A stretch of 64,000 nucleotides of DNA. Source: Methylobacillus flagellatus KT. Lineage in GTDB: Bacteria > Pseudomonadota > Gammaproteobacteria > Burkholderiales > Methylophilaceae. Shown here piece after piece: positions 1 through 8,644 of this stretch (positions are counted from its first letter, which is position 1; the number at the start of each line of letters is the position of its first letter). The position numbers and the translations under genes were made by a program. The notes under the pieces were generated by a model. The model had not been told where the DNA came from. It saw only the letters and a list, made by a program, of their open reading frames with translations, and made no database searches. Location: positions 1,922,001 to 1,986,000 of the forward strand of contig NC_007947.1 of NCBI RefSeq assembly GCF_000013705.1, given 5' to 3'.

Positions 1-1
1 C

Positions 2-1396
2 ATCGCTGGCATAGCTTATTCACGCAGGTTCCGCGGCAATCTTGAGGAATACATCGTCGCGCGTAATAGCCAGGGTACGCTGGCCAGTATCATGACCCTG
101 CTGGCCTCGTCGCTGGGCGCATGGATATTGTTCTCGCCTGCGCAGGCAGCGACCTGGGGCGGCCTGACTGCCGTGATCGGCTATGCTATTGGCGCCATGT
201 CGCCCCGACTTGCCATGATCCCGCTCGGCAAGCGCATGCGCGAGCTGATGCCCAGCGGTCACTCGCTGACTGAATTCCTCATCGCCCGCTACGGCAAGCC
301 CATGTACCTGCTTGCGCTGACCATCATGCTGTTCTACCTGTTCATCGCCATGAGCGCCGAGATCACCGCCATCGCCAAGATGGTCACGCTGCTCGCGCCG
401 GTGCCGCTCTGGGCCACTGCTGCCATCGTGCTCGGCTTCACGCTGCTCTACACCACCTACGGCGGCCTCCGTGCCTCCATCTTCACCGACAAGGTGCAGA
501 TCGTCATCATCATCCCGCTGTTGGCCGCGCTGGTCTTCATCGGATGGCAGGCGACCGGCGGCATTGCCCCGATCGCGGAAAAGCTGCAGCACACCGCGCC
601 GCAGTTGATCGACCTGGAGGATATCGGCGGCATCAAGGCCGGGCTCACCTTCTTTGTCGCCATCCTGCTCACCGGCATCTTCCACCAAGGCAACTGGCAG
701 CGCATCTACTCCGCCAAGGACATCCCTACCATGCGCAACGGCTTCCTGCTCGGCGGCATTCTCGTCGTGCCCTTCATCTTCATCATGGGCTTGTTCGGAC
801 TGGCCTTCATGGCAATGACACCGGACGGCGACAGCTCAGTGGCGTTGTTCAGCGTGATCATGCCCAATATCCCGCTCTGGTTGGCCGTCGCCCTGATTCC
901 GCTGGGCATCTCGCTGGTCATGTGCAGCGTGGACACGGCCATCAGCGCCATCTCCAGCATCGTGGCGGTTGATATCGGCCGCGTCATGCCCAGAAGTAGC
1001 GCAGCCAGCCTGATGCGCCTGTCGCGCTGGCTGGTCCTGCTGGTTGCGATTCCCGTGCTGGTCGTCGCCGCGCAAGGCTACAGCGTGCTCTACCTGTTCC
1101 TGCTGGCAGACCTGCTCTGCGCAGCGGCAGCGTTTCCGGTGTTCTTTGGCCTGTTCAGCCGCTCCCACACCGGCCGCGAAGCCGTCACAGGCACCGTGGC
1201 AGGACTCGCCGCAGGCCTGTTCATGTTTCCGATGCCTTACCAGCCGGTGACACATTTGCTGGAGTCCTTCCTGCTTGCTGCCCTGGCCCCGGTTGTCGTG
1301 ATTACCCTCATGCGCTTGCTCAAGCGCCGAAAACAGCATTTCGACCTGACCACGCTCAACGGCAGCGTCCGTAAACTGGATGGGGGACAGCTTTAA
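2..1396 (+). CDS. Sodium:solute symporter family protein, 5' end missing
   Basis: Integral inner-membrane transporter of the solute:sodium symporter (SSS) family. The frame is open to the window edge, and residues before the first internal ATG (92) read as the family signature: a short SRR stretch, then LEEYIVARN, which normally follows the first transmembrane segment. About 11 hydrophobic helices follow, with family-like patches such as TTYGGLRASIFTDKVQ and a conserved GNWQRIYSAKD loop. The substrate cannot be told from sequence. The gene ends in a basic tail. It is followed by a promoter-like region and is probably not co-transcribed with the next gene. The true start lies outside the window. 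Confidence 0.9.
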   Translation: MAGIAYSRRFRGNLEEYIVARNSQGTLASIMTLLASSLGAWILFSPAQAATWGGLTAVIGYAIGAMSPRLAMIPLGKRMRELMPSGHSLTEFLIARYGKPMYLLALTIMLFYLFIAMSAEITAIAKMVTLLAPVPLWATAAIVLGFTLLYTTYGGLRASIFTDKVQIVIIIPLLAALVFIGWQATGGIAPIAEKLQHTAPQLIDLEDIGGIKAGLTFFVAILLTGIFHQGNWQRIYSAKDIPTMRNGFLLGGILVVPFIFIMGLFGLAFMAMTPDGDSSVALFSVIMPNIPLWLAVALIPLGISLVMCSVDTAISAISSIVAVDIGRVMPRSSAASLMRLSRWLVLLVAIPVLVVAAQGYSVLYLFLLADLLCAAAAFPVFFGLFSRSHTGREAVTGTVAGLAAGLFMFPMPYQPVTHLLESFLLAALAPVVVITLMRLLKRRKQHFDLTTLNGSVRKLDGGQL

Positions 1397-1457
1397 GGTA
1401 GCAAGGACTTGTTGACAAACCCTTCCCAGCACAGCCATCATCAAACCATTGAATACC

Positions 1458-1497
1458 GAATATTGTCATTGAAAACAATCGAATAGTGTCATCTATA
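1458..1497 (+). promoter_or_regulatory. Possible promoter with 12-nt direct repeats
   Basis: A -35-like TTGAAA (1469-1474) and a weak -10-like TCTATA (1492-1497) are 17 bp apart, upstream of the membrane-protein gene at 1516. The -35 element sits between two near-identical repeats, GAATATTGTCAT (1458-1469) and GAATAGTGTCAT (1481-1492), offset by 23 bp. The repeats could be operator half sites. This is pattern matching only. Confidence 0.35.
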
Positions 1498-1515
1498 CGA
1501 AAATAGGAGGTTCGC

Positions 1516-3000
1516 ATGAATACACAATGGAACAATGTGTGGAGCACGGTGCAAGCCGGACTCGGCGACAATATGCTCCAGTTGCTGGGCGCGCTGGCCA
1601 TCCTCGTATTGGGCTGGCTGTTCGCCGTACTGGTACGAGCCGGCGTGCGACGCGGTCTCGGCATGGCAGATCTGAACCGCCGCTTTGCGCAGATGACCGG
1701 TCAGACCGGGAAAATTGTGGATATCGAAAAAGGCGTCGCCATCAGCCTGTTCTGGATAGTATTGCTGTTTACCTTTGTCGCGGTGCTCAATTCGCTCGAC
1801 TTGGCGATGGTATCCGACCCGTTCGCCGCACTGCTCACCGAAATGTTCGCCTATGCGCCGCGCATCCTTGCAGCGCTGGTGCTGGCATTGATCGGCTGGC
1901 TGCTGGCCAGCTTGGTACGCGCCATCATCACGCGCGTGCTGGCGAAAACCACGCTGGATGAAAGGCTGGCCGAGCATGCAGGCATGGCACCTATCAGTGA
2001 CAGCCTGGCACAGGCCCTATTCTGGCTGGTGATCCTGCTGTTCGTGCCAGCCGTGCTGGGCGCGCTGCAGTTGCAGGGCCTGCTCGATCCGCTGCGCGAC
2101 ATGGTAGGCCGGGTACTCGACATCCTGCCCAATGCAGTCGCCGCACTGGTGATCGGTAGCGTTGGCTGGATCGTCGCCACGGTGCTGCGCAACCTTGTCA
2201 GCAACCTGCTGCGCACCGCTGGCGCCGACAATCTCGGCCAACGCGCCGGCATAGCGGAAACTCTGCGCCTGTCGCACGTGGGCGGATTGATAGTGTTCAT
2301 TGCAGTCTTCCTGCCCTCACTGATCGCCGCACTCGACGCTCTGCGCATCGAGGCGATTTCCCGCCCGGCCACCGAGATGCTGAGCATGTTCCTCGCCGCC
2401 GTGCCACACATCATCGCCGCTGGCCTGATCCTGGGACTCACCTGGCTGGTGGGCTCATTCGCAGCGCGCTTGCTGGCCAGCCTGCTGCATACCCTCGGCT
2501 TCGACGCCCTGCCTGCACGCATCGGCCTCGGCCATGCCTTTGAAGGGAAATCTGCCTCGGGCCTCGTTGGCAAGATCGCGTTGTTCTTTGCCATGCTGTT
2601 CGCCACGGTGGAAGCGGCCAACCAGCTTGGCTTCCTCCAGGTCAGCGACATCATCGCCACCTTCATACGCTTTGGTGGTGATGTGCTGCTCGGCTCGGTG
2701 ATTCTGGTGGTCGGCTTCTGGCTGGCAGGGCTGGCACATGAAGCCATCGACCGCGCTACCGGCCCCAACAGCCGCGGCCTGGCACGCATTGCCCGTTTCG
2801 CCATCCTCGGCCTGGTAGTGGCCATGGGCCTACGCGCCATGGGCATTGCCGACGACATCGTCAACTTGGCATTCGGGCTGACACTGGGCGCCATCGCAGT
2901 GGCCGTTGCCCTCTCCTTCGGCCTGGGGGGACGTGAGGCGGCTGGCAAGCTCATGGATCATTGGCTGTCGAAATTCATCGACGACGACAAGCAGAATTAA
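1516..3000 (+). CDS. Mechanosensitive-channel-like multi-TM protein (conserved TM helix repeats)
   Basis: A 494-residue inner-membrane protein built from repeated conserved TM-helix units (about residues 15-60, 100-150, 170-230, 280-330 and 345-460). This architecture is annotated as mechanosensitive ion channel or CmpX-like. The C-terminus ends with the MscS-like segment ALSFGLGGREAAGKL, the point where canonical MscS proteins begin their soluble beta domain. That domain is absent, so gating by tension is an analogy, not shown. A strong ribosome site AGGAGG (1505-1510) fixes the start. The gene is followed directly by a good terminator. Confidence 0.8.
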   Translation: MNTQWNNVWSTVQAGLGDNMLQLLGALAILVLGWLFAVLVRAGVRRGLGMADLNRRFAQMTGQTGKIVDIEKGVAISLFWIVLLFTFVAVLNSLDLAMVSDPFAALLTEMFAYAPRILAALVLALIGWLLASLVRAIITRVLAKTTLDERLAEHAGMAPISDSLAQALFWLVILLFVPAVLGALQLQGLLDPLRDMVGRVLDILPNAVAALVIGSVGWIVATVLRNLVSNLLRTAGADNLGQRAGIAETLRLSHVGGLIVFIAVFLPSLIAALDALRIEAISRPATEMLSMFLAAVPHIIAAGLILGLTWLVGSFAARLLASLLHTLGFDALPARIGLGHAFEGKSASGLVGKIALFFAMLFATVEAANQLGFLQVSDIIATFIRFGGDVLLGSVILVVGFWLAGLAHEAIDRATGPNSRGLARIARFAILGLVVAMGLRAMGIADDIVNLAFGLTLGAIAVAVALSFGLGGREAAGKLMDHWLSKFIDDDKQN

Positions 3001-3035
3001 GTCCATCTGGATCACCGCCTTACCTATTCAGGCAG

Positions 3036-3067
3036 AAGCCGTTCAGCAAAGCTGGGCGGCTTTTTTT
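3036..3067 (+). terminator. Rho-independent terminator
   Basis: A 10-bp stem, GCCGTTCAGC (3038-3047) against GCTGGGCGGC (3051-3060) with two G-T wobbles and an AAA loop, is followed by seven T (3061-3067). It ends the transcript of the preceding membrane-protein gene. Confidence 0.85.
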
Positions 3068-3281
3068 GCACATTCCCAGCCGATGTTGCGCCCTTGTCCC
3101 TGCCAGATAGCGAGAGGATAGGCTAGACCATATGGCGTGTATCGTTTCTCTGTTGTCGAAAGTAAGAATGTCAAACGAGAAGTTTGCGGCAAGTGCGATC
3201 AATCCCACACTTGGCTGCGCCATTCCGCATCATTGGGGCGATCAGGCGCGGTCAGACATTCACTCGTGGAAAAAGCTTGAA

Positions 3282-4838
3282 TCAAGAACTACACGATAGC
3301 ATCGAACACCCGGCCTTGTGCCTGGCCCAATCCGGTCTCAGGGCAGCAAAACGCTCCTTGCCCGGCTGCTCATCATAAGGCTTTCGCAGCACGTCCATCA
3401 ACGCTTCTATCATGCTGGTATCGCCGGTGTCGGCCAGGTCTATGGCCTGCTGGGCAAGATAATTGCGCAGCACGTAACGCGGATTGACCCGGTTCATCGC
3501 CTCACGCCGCTCCGCTGGGTCGCGCCCGTCCGCCAGAGTCGCCTGCGCGTATTGCCCCAGCCAGTCGCTGAACCTGGGCTTGAATGTTTCCCACAATGCG
3601 GGACTGTAAGCCGCGCTCTGCAGTATGCCCAAGTCGGGCTGAGCGGCATCTACCAATGCCAGCTTGCGGAAAAATTCAGTCATGTCGATTTCGGCCTGGG
3701 TCATGAGGCCGAATACTTCATTGAGCAAAGGCTCATACTCGTCGCGCCATGCACTGAAACCGAACTTGGCAGCCAGCACGGCGCCCCATTCGTTGTTGTA
3801 GGCCTGGTCATACAGCATGAGACCTTCGTCGTAGATTTCGCGCTCCGGCTTCAAGGTATAGAGCGCCTGCGCCAGGCGCTCCAGGTTCCAGCGCGCAATG
3901 TCGGGCTGGCGGCCGAAGCAATAGCGGCGGCCCGCCGCATCGGTGGTATTGGGGGTCCAGCCCGGGTCGAAATTGTCCACCCATCCGTAGGGGCCGTAAT
4001 CGATGGTCAGGCCGAGGATGGACATATTGTCGGTGTTCATCACGCCATGCACGAAACCCACGCGCATCCATTGCGCGATCAGGCGCGCCGTGCGTACGCA
4101 GATGATCGCAAACCATTCAGCCAACCGTTCCTCTTCCGGGTAATTCCTCAGTTCGGGAAAATCGCGGTCAATGGTGAAGTCCACCAGCTTTTGCAGGGTT
4201 TGCTTGTCATCACGCATGGCAAATATCTCGAAATTGCCGAAACGGATGAACGAGGGCGAGACCCGGCAAACAATCGCGCCTTTTTCTGCCTGGGGATGGC
4301 CGTCGTAGAACATGTCGCGGATCACGACATCGCCGGTCTGCACCAAGCTCAGGGCGCGTGTCGTCGGGATTCCCAAGTGGTGCATGGCCTCGCTGCAGAG
4401 GAATTCGCGCACCGAGGAGCGCAGCACTGCGCGCCCGTCCGCCATACGGGAATATGGCGTGACGCCTGCCCCCTTGAGCTGCAGCTCCCAACGCTGCCCT
4501 TGGCGGTTGACCACCTCGCCCAGGCTGATGGCCCGGCCATCTCCCAGCTGCCCTGCCCAATGGCCGAACTGGTGCCCGCCATAGCAAGCCGCATAAGGCT
4601 CCATGCCGGGCATCAGGCCATTGCCTGCCAATGCGTCAACCCATGCCGGGGAGCGGATCTCTTCCTCGCTCAGCTCCAGCGCCTCCAGCATTTCGTGGGA
4701 ATACGCCAACAACTTGGGCGATGATACCGAGGTCGGCATCACGCGGGACCAGCAAGCGCCATATACCTGACGCAACTGGTTACTGGTTTCCGGGTCTCCC
4801 GGCAGTTCCCGCAGGAAACGGTTATCAAAAGTGAGCAT
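3282..4838 (-). CDS. selO: SelO/YdiU family protein adenylyltransferase
   Basis: A pseudokinase-fold enzyme that transfers AMP from ATP to protein hydroxyls; in E. coli SelO this affects redox homeostasis under oxidative stress. Family landmarks are present: YGGHQFGHWAGQLGDGRA near residue 87, the HGVMNTDNMS catalytic loop near 264, DYGPYGW with the metal-binding Asp just after it, and the C-terminal SCSS. The SCSS tail corresponds to the redox Cys, which is selenocysteine in some eukaryotic homologues; here the codon is TGT. I place the start at the ATG 4838 rather than the TTG two codons upstream; neither has a clear ribosome site. It stands alone, convergent with the upstream membrane-protein gene. 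Confidence 0.93.
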   Translation of the reverse strand: MLTFDNRFLRELPGDPETSNQLRQVYGACWSRVMPTSVSSPKLLAYSHEMLEALELSEEEIRSPAWVDALAGNGLMPGMEPYAACYGGHQFGHWAGQLGDGRAISLGEVVNRQGQRWELQLKGAGVTPYSRMADGRAVLRSSVREFLCSEAMHHLGIPTTRALSLVQTGDVVIRDMFYDGHPQAEKGAIVCRVSPSFIRFGNFEIFAMRDDKQTLQKLVDFTIDRDFPELRNYPEEERLAEWFAIICVRTARLIAQWMRVGFVHGVMNTDNMSILGLTIDYGPYGWVDNFDPGWTPNTTDAAGRRYCFGRQPDIARWNLERLAQALYTLKPEREIYDEGLMLYDQAYNNEWGAVLAAKFGFSAWRDEYEPLLNEVFGLMTQAEIDMTEFFRKLALVDAAQPDLGILQSAAYSPALWETFKPRFSDWLGQYAQATLADGRDPAERREAMNRVNPRYVLRNYLAQQAIDLADTGDTSMIEALMDVLRKPYDEQPGKERFAALRPDWARHKAGCSMLSCSS

Positions 4839-4844
4839 AGTCAA

Positions 4845-5180
4845 ATCATCAATTCAGGGGGCAGAAGAAAAAGAAAAGCTTATGAGGATGACAGTTTTCA
4901 GCATTGTATGTTCTCCTGCTGCAGAAGTTAATCTGGAAACTTGCCTGGGGAAACAGGCCAAATGAGTTCATGCATGGCGCAACAGCCGCTGGGAACAACC
5001 GGCACGATCCAGCCTAGCCGGCCCGGGCCCGGAGCGTTGTCTTGACACAAAGCGCGTTTTCTAGCCAATCCCTGGGCTCTCTTACGAACTTCCCCCAGGC
5101 ATCGTTATTGCCGGTGCATAATCAGGCTTGCAAAGAACCTCAGGCACACATGCCTGTCTTCCACAATAATCCCACGACAC
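4845..5180. other. Intergenic region, about 340 bp, no gene seen
   Basis: Divergent space between selO and the flavin oxidoreductase gene. It must hold both promoters. I see an isolated TTGACA (5042-5047) without a suitable -10 and a CATAAT (5117-5122) without a good -35, so I do not assign a promoter. No coding-like frame or hairpin of note. Confidence 0.5.
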
Positions 5181-5186
5181 TTGCAC

Positions 5187-6188
5187 ATGATGATTCCATT
5201 TTCCATCCTTGACCTCTGCCCCATCGTTCAAGGCAGCACGCCTGCGCAGGCGTTCAGCAACTCCGTCGAGCTGGCGCAGCTCGGCGAAACGCTGGGTTAT
5301 CGTCGCTTCTGGCTGGCGGAACACCACAACATGCCCGGCATCGCCAGCGCTGCGACGGCTGTCGTCATTGGCCATGTCGCCGGCCATACCCAGACAATCC
5401 GCGTCGGTGCCGGCGGCATCATGCTGCCCAACCATGCTCCGCTGGCGATTGCTGAGCAATTCGGCACGCTGGAATCGCTCTATCCCGGACGCATTGACCT
5501 CGGACTGGGCCGGGCGCCCGGTAGCGACATGGCCACCGCCCGCGCCTTGCGGCGCAACTTGCATGCGCATGGCGAAGACTTCCCCGAGCTAGTGGCAGAA
5601 CTGCAGGGCTACTTTGACTTGCCCCAGCCAGGGCAAAGCATCAGGGCGGTGCCCGGGGCCGGGCTAGCCATTCCCATCTGGGTACTGGGTTCCAGCCTGT
5701 ATGGCGCCCAATTTGCCGCTGCACATGGCTTGCCGTTCGCCTTTGCCTCGCATTTTGCGCCTACCTTCCTGTTGCAGGCGCTGGACACCTACCGCCGCAA
5801 CTTCCAGCCTTCCACCTCGCTGGACAGGCCTTATTTCATGGTGACGGCCAATATCCTGGTCGCTGACACCGATGAAGAAGCACGCTACTGGTTCAGCTCC
5901 CAGCAACAGGCGTTTACCAATCTCCATCGCGGCATACCGGGACAATTGCCGCCGCCGGTGGACGATATCGAGCAATACTGGACGCCAGCCGAGAAAATCA
6001 GCGTGGAGCGCATGCTGGCCTGTTCGCTGGTCGGCTCTTCCACCACCGTGGAGGCCGGCCTGAGAAAACTGCTCAACGATCTCGCCCCTGATGAGTTGAT
6101 GGTGACCGGCCATGTGTTCGACCAAGACATCAGATTGCAATCGTACCGTGCCGTCGCCACTATCCGCGACAGGCTGACCGCGGAATGA
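5187..6188 (+). CDS. LLM class flavin-dependent oxidoreductase
   Basis: A bacterial-luciferase-like TIM-barrel enzyme that uses reduced FMN (often as F420-independent monooxygenase). Diagnostic stretches are [15 protein letters not shown] (about residue 42), [13 protein letters not shown] and [14 protein letters not shown], as in the MsnO8/YhbW group. Its substrate is unknown. The start is ATG 5187 or the adjacent ATG 5190. Length (about 333 residues) is normal for the family. It is a single gene, followed by a small hairpin. Confidence 0.88.
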   Translation: MMIPFSILDLCPIVQGSTPAQAFSNSVELAQLGETLGYRRFWLAEHHNMPGIASAATAVVIGHVAGHTQTIRVGAGGIMLPNHAPLAIAEQFGTLESLYPGRIDLGLGRAPGSDMATARALRRNLHAHGEDFPELVAELQGYFDLPQPGQSIRAVPGAGLAIPIWVLGSSLYGAQFAAAHGLPFAFASHFAPTFLLQALDTYRRNFQPSTSLDRPYFMVTANILVADTDEEARYWFSSQQQAFTNLHRGIPGQLPPPVDDIEQYWTPAEKISVERMLACSLVGSSTTVEAGLRKLLNDLAPDELMVTGHVFDQDIRLQSYRAVATIRDRLTAE

Positions 6189-6193
6189 ACAAG

Positions 6194-6211
6194 GCCGGAC
6201 ATGCGTCCGGC
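6194..6211 (+). terminator. Possible terminator hairpin without T-tract
   Basis: Perfect 7-bp stem GCCGGAC / GTCCGGC with an ATGC loop, a few bases after the oxidoreductase stop codon. No T run follows, so it may only stabilise the 3' end. Confidence 0.4.
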
Positions 6212-6409
6212 ACCTGGGGAACGAATATCTTTCATTGAGTCGATGATGGCGTTGATGCCTGCTGATCAGGGTCAGCACCTGGAGCTGGGCCGGGGAGCCA
6301 TGACCACCACGCGATTGATCAAAGCATGAAGCGAGGATACATCCTGCGCTCTTACTACATAGCTCAGTTCAAAGTGATGAGATTGTGGCAGGCCAAGAAC
6401 GGTCACACT

Positions 6410-7426
6410 TCAGAACACCGCCTCGGCGACATTATTGCGATCGATGATCCCGCGCATCGTGTTGCCCTGCTCGCATTGAGCAAAGCGACATTCATTCTCG
6501 ACCATGTCGCTGCTGCATCCGCCCAGCAAGGGGCAGCTGCCGAACAACTCCGCAATCCAGTCCACGAAAGCCCTGACCTTTGGAGACAAGTGCCGGTTAT
6601 GTAAATAGACCACCGAAATCGGGTGGCTTGAAGGCTGCCATTGCGGCAAAACCTCGACCAGCTCACCGGATTCGAGCTGCGGCAACACCATGTAACGCGG
6701 CGCCTGGATAAGCCCAAACCCCTGCAATGCGCAAGCCACATAGACCTCGGAATCATTGACCGCGACCCTGCCCGCCATCTTGACCTCAGTAACCTTTCCC
6801 TCGATGACGAAATCCCAATCCATATTGCGCCCGGTGCGGCTGGAAAAATAATGCACGGCATGATGGTGCTGCAAATCGTCCAAGGTGCCGGGCATGCCAT
6901 ATTCCGCCAGGTAACGCGGGGCGGCGCAGGTAACAATATGGAACGTGCCGATGCGCCGTGCCACCATGCTGGAATCCTGCAAATCGCCGACGCGCACCAC
7001 GCAGTCGACCGCCTCCTGCACCATGTCCACCGGGCGGTCGCTCATGCCGATCACCAGCTCCACATCCGGGTAGCGGGTATAAAAATCGCATAGTTTGGGA
7101 ATGATGATAAGACGACCGATCGAGGGCGGTACGTCGATGCGCAGCCGTCCGCTCGGGCCGCGCGTCACATCGCGGAACAAGGCCTCCGTCTCATCCACTT
7201 CGGCCAGGATGCGCATGCAACGCTCGTAATAGGCCGCGCCGTCCGGCGTCAGGCTCAAGCGCCGCGTAGTGCGGTTGAGCAGGCGTACGTTGAGCAGGCC
7301 TTCCAGCGCCTGGATGGTAGTCGTCACCGTAGTGCGTGGTAGACCTAGACTATCCGCCGCCCGCGTGAAGCTGTTGGCATCCACCACCCTGGTGAAGACC
7401 TGCATTGCCTGCAACCTGTCCATCAT
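6410..7426 (-). CDS. LysR family transcriptional regulator with Cys-rich tail
   Basis: DNA-binding activator/repressor with an N-terminal winged helix (residues 1-65, RAADSLGLPRTTVTTTIQAL) and a LysR substrate-binding domain (about 90-290). It is divergent from the hydrolase-RND efflux operon, so control of that operon is the natural inference. At 338 residues it is longer than usual: after the domain end near residue 294 a roughly 44-residue tail carries four Cys (298, 304, 313, 318). The tail could be a metal or redox element, or read-through past a lost stop. Start is the first of two adjacent ATG codons. Confidence 0.9.
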   Translation of the reverse strand: MMDRLQAMQVFTRVVDANSFTRAADSLGLPRTTVTTTIQALEGLLNVRLLNRTTRRLSLTPDGAAYYERCMRILAEVDETEALFRDVTRGPSGRLRIDVPPSIGRLIIIPKLCDFYTRYPDVELVIGMSDRPVDMVQEAVDCVVRVGDLQDSSMVARRIGTFHIVTCAAPRYLAEYGMPGTLDDLQHHHAVHYFSSRTGRNMDWDFVIEGKVTEVKMAGRVAVNDSEVYVACALQGFGLIQAPRYMVLPQLESGELVEVLPQWQPSSHPISVVYLHNRHLSPKVRAFVDWIAELFGSCPLLGGCSSDMVENECRFAQCEQGNTMRGIIDRNNVAEAVF

Positions 7427-7589
7427 GAATTCCCGTCAAACTGAATGATTGTGAGGAATTCTACTAACAATATTGAAAAATTTAACCAATTATTTACAAA
7501 AAACCTATAAAAAGCATACCGACACTCCTTCAGAACCAAGTCACTTGGGCAATAACTAGCCTGGATGGTGTGCGTTACTCCATTAGACC

Positions 7590-7621
7590 AACACTATTGT
7601 TTGCCAATTAGCAATAGTGTT
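7590..7621. promoter_or_regulatory. Inverted repeat, candidate LysR operator
   Basis: Perfect 10-bp arms AACACTATTG (7590-7599) and CAATAGTGTT (7612-7621) around a 12-bp spacer, about 45 bp before the hydrolase start in the divergent LysR/efflux intergenic region. Size and position suit binding of a LysR dimer; a hairpin in the leader is the alternative. Confidence 0.55.
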
Positions 7622-7665
7622 TCCACATTTCGACAGATTATTAATACAGAAACAACGATCACAAT

Positions 7666-8511
7666 GTGTCGCATCGCTACCACGACTGCAGACCAATTGT
7701 GAACGAACTACACGTTTCGCGTGAAAATTTCATCATCCCCGGGCCGGAGGGAACAATCCCCGTCCGGCTGTACCGTCGCGCGCAGGCAGGCGGCGATGTG
7801 CCACTAGTGCTGTATTTCCACGGCGGCGGATTCAACGCAGGCTGCCTAGACGATGCGGACTTTCCCGCCGGCTTCATCGCATACCATTGCCCTGCCGTCG
7901 TCCTTTCCGTCGGCTATGCCTTGGCGCCACAGCACCCGTTTCCCGCTGCGCCAGAAGATGCCTACGCCGCGACACGATGGGCGGCACGCAATACGTGTCG
8001 CCTGAACGTGACTGCCAAGCTGCTGGTGGTCGCAGGCGATGATGCCGGAGGCAGTATCGCCGCGGGCCTGAGCATGATGGCGCGCGACCGCGGGGAATTC
8101 AGCATTGCCGCGCAAGTGCTGATCGCGCCGATGCTGGACCCCAGCATGACCCTGCTGGGCGACGCCGCCGGGCTCAAGTCCGAGCTCACCGCGGCGCAAT
8201 GCGCGCAACGCTATCGTCAATATCTGCCCAAGTGCACGCAACGCATGCATCCCTATGCCGCACCGCTGGAATCGCTACGCCTTGCCGGCCTGCCCGCTGC
8301 CATGATCGCCACTGCCGAATGCGACGTGCTGCATATCGAAGCGGAAAAATACGCCAATGTCCTGATCCAGGCTGGCGTCCCCACCCAGGTTTCACGTTTT
8401 TCCGGCGTCCAGCATGCCGAATTGCTCGCGCACCAGCCCATGCTGCGCGAGGTAGTCGAGTTCCTGCGCCGCCAGGCCATGCACGCCGGCTTACCTATTG
8501 ACAGCGGCTAG
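7666..8511 (+). CDS. Alpha/beta hydrolase, HSL-like, catalytic Ser replaced by Asp
   Basis: A hormone-sensitive-lipase-type alpha/beta hydrolase: oxyanion motif YFHGGGFNAG near residue 50, YALAPQHPFPAAPEDAYAA, and a late Asp (ECDVLH) and His (VQHAEL) in the expected order. The nucleophile elbow, usually GDSAGG, reads GDDAGG, so the catalytic Ser is Asp. The protein may be an inactive or altered-chemistry member. No ATG fits: the overlapping ATG at 7664 soon meets a stop, so I use GTG 7666 (another GTG lies at 7699). It is the first gene before the RND pump genes and is probably co-transcribed with them. Confidence 0.8.
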   Translation: MSHRYHDCRPIVNELHVSRENFIIPGPEGTIPVRLYRRAQAGGDVPLVLYFHGGGFNAGCLDDADFPAGFIAYHCPAVVLSVGYALAPQHPFPAAPEDAYAATRWAARNTCRLNVTAKLLVVAGDDAGGSIAAGLSMMARDRGEFSIAAQVLIAPMLDPSMTLLGDAAGLKSELTAAQCAQRYRQYLPKCTQRMHPYAAPLESLRLAGLPAAMIATAECDVLHIEAEKYANVLIQAGVPTQVSRFSGVQHAELLAHQPMLREVVEFLRRQAMHAGLPIDSG

Positions 8512-8644
8512 CAGCACTCCGCCAGGCGGCCCGGGCTACGCGCCCTGCCACAGACTGTACAAGCAGCACGACAAGACAGGGCAACACATGAGCGTTTTGT
8601 TAGCTGCGCTAATTTCGATTTCAACATTAAAGATGAGGGACATC

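Noticed and set aside
1851..2954. Reverse 367-codon frame in the mechanosensitive-type gene
   Set aside because: Ser/Arg/Ala-rich shadow of the forward membrane protein.
3318..4724. Forward 468-codon frame inside selO
   Set aside because: Antisense of a well-supported conserved gene; no ribosome site and low-complexity composition.
5042..5047. Perfect TTGACA in the selO-oxidoreductase gap
   Set aside because: No -10-like hexamer at 16-18 bp, so not called a promoter.
8498..8644. Upstream in-frame extension of the adaptor gene
   Set aside because: Reads through non-conserved residues before the signal segment; ATG 8645 has a ribosome site.
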